A DNA stretch of 6,701 nt, from the NCBI GenBank assembly GCA_021820825.1, contig JAKADD010000138.1, forward strand, positions 1 through 6,701, written 5' to 3'. The notes under the pieces are model-generated. The model did not search any database and had not been told where the DNA came from. It was given only the letters and a program-made list of their open reading frames with translations. The DNA is from Bacillota bacterium. Lineage in GTDB: Bacteria > Bacillota > Bacilli > Alicyclobacillales > SLC66. This document shows positions 5,227 to 6,701 of the stretch, in pieces. Positions within the stretch are counted from its first letter, which is position 1. Each line of letters opens with the position of its first letter. A program made the position numbers and the translations under genes.

Positions 5227-5880
5227 ATGGCAACAGTAACGGCAGAAGCGGTAAAGCAGTTGCGTGAAAAGACGGGCGCCGGGATGCTTGATTGCAAGAA
5301 GGCGTTGACAGAGGCGGACGGCAACCTGGAGAAAGCCATTGAATTCCTGCGGGAGCAGGGGCTGGCTTCCGCAGCGAAAAAGGCCGGAAGAGTGGCCGCC
5401 GAGGGTGTTGTGGAGTCGTATATTCACGGCGGCGGTCGGATCGGCGTATTAATCGAGGTCAACTGCGAGACCGATTTTGTGGCCAAGACCGATGAGTTCC
5501 GCGCCTTGTGTCGCGATATCGCCATGCATATTGCCGCAACCAGGCCGGAGTATCTGCGACGCGAAGACATTGCGGATGACATTGTGCAGCGCGAGACGGA
5601 AATTTTTCGCCAGCAGACGCTCAATGAAGGCAAACCGGCGCATATTGTGGATAAGATTGTGGCTGGAAAGGTTGACAAATTTCTGCGCGAGCAGTGCCTG
5701 CTCGATCAGCCGTTCGTCAAGGATCCTTCCGTCACGGTGGCAACGCATGTCGCTTCGAAGATTGCCAAAATTGGCGAGAACATTTCCATACGCCGATTTG
5801 TCCGTTATGAGATGGGCGAGGGGATCGAACGGCGGCAGGATGATTTTGTCGCTGAAGTGATGGCGCAGATTAAAAAGTAA
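5227..5880 (+). CDS. tsf: Elongation factor Ts (short form)
   Basis: EF-Ts is the cytoplasmic nucleotide-exchange factor that releases GDP from EF-Tu. The N-terminal UBA-like domain is clear ([19 protein letters not shown], residues 9-27, then the '[15 protein letters not shown]' helix). The core contains the EF-Tu-contacting TDF motif (residues 82-84, in [13 protein letters not shown]). Later family segments are [17 protein letters not shown] and [11 protein letters not shown]. At 217 residues it is the short type, as in Thermus-like and several Gram-positive lineages, rather than the roughly 290-residue two-subdomain form of B. subtilis or E. coli. It is complete, ending in the usual basic tail. 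ATG 5227 has AGGAG (5213-5217) 9 nt upstream. It has a terminator-like hairpin on each side, so its level may be set separately from rpsB and pyrH. Confidence 0.98.
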   Translation: MATVTAEAVKQLREKTGAGMLDCKKALTEADGNLEKAIEFLREQGLASAAKKAGRVAAEGVVESYIHGGGRIGVLIEVNCETDFVAKTDEFRALCRDIAMHIAATRPEYLRREDIADDIVQRETEIFRQQTLNEGKPAHIVDKIVAGKVDKFLREQCLLDQPFVKDPSVTVATHVASKIAKIGENISIRRFVRYEMGEGIERRQDDFVAEVMAQIKK

Positions 5881-5886
5881 CGCTCA

Positions 5887-5911
5887 GGGAGCACGTGACG
5901 TGTTCCCTTTT
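5887..5911 (+). terminator. Short terminator-like hairpin between tsf and pyrH
   Basis: GGGAGCACG (5887-5895) pairs with CGTGTTCCC (5899-5907) over 9 bp with one G-U wobble and a 3-nt loop, followed by TTTT (5908-5911). The T-tract is short, so it may reduce rather than stop transcription into pyrH. Confidence 0.65.
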
Positions 5912-5941
5912 CGTGTCGGCCATGAGCTGTGGGGGGACTGT

Positions 5942-6670
5942 ATGACTGAAACTCGGTATAAACGCGTAGTGTTGAAGTTGAGCGGCGAAGCATTGGCGGG
6001 TTCTGATGATTTTGGCATCTCTGCGGATGTGCTTCACTCAGTGGCGGAACAGATCCGCGATGTGACCCTTTTGGGAGTCCAGATGGCGGTTGTCGTTGGC
6101 GGAGGCAACATCTGGCGGGGCGCATCCGCCAGCGCCGACGGAATGGATCGCGCGCATGCTGATTACATGGGTATGATTGCCACCGTTCTGAACGCCTTGG
6201 CCCTTCAGGATGTGCTCGAAAGAGCGGGCGTCGTAACGCGGGTGCAGACGTCGATTGAGATGCGGCAGGTGGCGGAACCGTACATTCGCAGACGGGCCAT
6301 TCGACATCTGGAAAAAGGCAGGGTCGTGATCTTTGCGGGGGGCACAGGCAATCCTTTTTTCACAACAGACACCACCGCCGCGCTGCGCGCCGCAGAGATT
6401 GAGGCGGAGGTCATCCTGATGGCGAAAAGCGGTGTGGATGGGGTCTATTCGGCGGATCCGCAAAAGGTGCCGACCGCAACCAAGTATGAAAAACTCAATT
6501 TTATGACTGTCCTCAGTTTGGGGCTTGGCGTTATGGACTCCACGGCAACATCGCTGTGCATGGATAACAATATCCCGATTCTGGTGTTTTCTATTACGGA
6601 GGCCGGTAATATTCGCCGCGCCGTTTTGGGTGAAGCAATCGGCACGATTGTGCGGAGGGATGACTTGTGA
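5942..6670 (+). CDS. pyrH: Uridylate (UMP) kinase
   Basis: PyrH phosphorylates UMP to UDP with ATP, a step of pyrimidine nucleotide synthesis in the cytoplasm. It is a hexameric enzyme of the amino-acid-kinase fold, unrelated to eukaryotic UMP/CMP kinase. The 242-residue product has the family motifs in order: KLSGEAL (residues 12-18), [11 protein letters not shown] (50-60), [19 protein letters not shown] (70-88), and [20 protein letters not shown] (131-150). [14 protein letters not shown] and the C-terminal GTIVRRDD follow. The length is typical. ATG 5942 is chosen because [17 protein letters not shown] is the usual N-terminus and GGGGGG (5931-5936) can serve as a weak ribosome binding site. 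An in-frame GTG at 5900 lies inside the hairpin stem and would add 14 unrelated residues. The stop overlaps the frr start, the standard pyrH-frr pairing. Confidence 0.98.
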   Translation: MTETRYKRVVLKLSGEALAGSDDFGISADVLHSVAEQIRDVTLLGVQMAVVVGGGNIWRGASASADGMDRAHADYMGMIATVLNALALQDVLERAGVVTRVQTSIEMRQVAEPYIRRRAIRHLEKGRVVIFAGGTGNPFFTTDTTAALRAAEIEAEVILMAKSGVDGVYSADPQKVPTATKYEKLNFMTVLSLGLGVMDSTATSLCMDNNIPILVFSITEAGNIRRAVLGEAIGTIVRRDDL

Positions 6671-6701
6671 GCGCAGACTATATCGAGACTGCGGGAGATC
6701 G
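6667..6701 (+). CDS. frr: Ribosome recycling factor, N-terminal fragment (3' partial)
   Basis: GTG 6667 overlaps the pyrH stop as GTGA and has GGAGG (6654-6658) 8 nt upstream. Only about 11 codons are visible ([11 protein letters not shown] and part of the next). They are compatible with the acidic first helix of ribosome recycling factor but are not diagnostic. The call depends mainly on the strongly conserved pyrH-frr order. The protein would act with EF-G to split post-termination ribosomes. Confidence 0.75.
   Translation, partial: MSADYIETAGD

Noticed and set aside
4375..5427. Long open frame (350 codons) on the minus strand opposite rpsB and the start of tsf
   Set aside because: It runs antisense to two unmistakable genes, its translation shows no family features, and long antisense frames are common opposite genes with biased third positions.
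5900..5941. Upstream in-frame GTG start for pyrH
   Set aside because: The extra 14 residues are not part of UMP kinase, the GTG lies in a hairpin stem, and ATG 5942 gives the normal N-terminus.

Overview
The window looks like a chromosomal stretch from a motile Gram-positive bacterium of the Bacillota, most likely a moderately GC-rich Bacillales-type lineage (Alicyclobacillaceae-like is my guess). The reasons are the gene order (end of a flagellar/chemotaxis operon running into rpsB-tsf-pyrH-frr, as in Bacillus), strong AAGGAGG-type ribosome binding sites with 7-8 nt spacing, many GTG/TTG starts, and a short 217-residue EF-Ts. The genus is inference; the phylum-level call is well supported. 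All genes are on the + strand.

Region 1 (1-4184) is the tail of a flagellar/chemotaxis operon. It holds the C-terminal end of what is probably FlhG, a divergent CheW-like coupling protein that appears to start on a non-standard ATC codon, the CheY-P phosphatase CheC, the receptor deamidase CheD, a FapA/DUF342 beta-helix protein, a small membrane-anchored SwrB/DUF6115-like protein, and a small membrane-anchored protein carrying only the N-terminal LysM-like domain of the MltG/YceG family. Genes overlap (GTGA or ATGA) or are separated by at most about 50 nt, so they are probably co-transcribed. The sigma-D gene that follows cheD in Bacillus subtilis is not present.

Region 2 (4185-4350) has a clear housekeeping promoter with an extended -10 and a roughly 100-nt leader with two hairpins and a tiny TTG-started reading frame just before rpsB. 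It separates motility from translation genes, although no convincing terminator blocks read-through from upstream.

Region 3 (4351-6701) encodes ribosomal protein S2, EF-Ts, UMP kinase and the first 11-12 codons of ribosome recycling factor. A terminator-like hairpin plus a candidate extended -10 promoter lie between rpsB and tsf, and a second terminator-like hairpin lies between tsf and pyrH, so the four genes are probably expressed at different levels. pyrH and frr overlap by GTGA.

The genes are mostly familiar. The points most worth a second look are the ATC start of the CheW-like gene, the catalytic-domain-less MltG-like protein with its Ala-His-Ser repeat, and the structured rpsB leader. 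I see no mobile element, CRISPR array, tRNA or rRNA. No gene-free stretch exceeds 300 nt.
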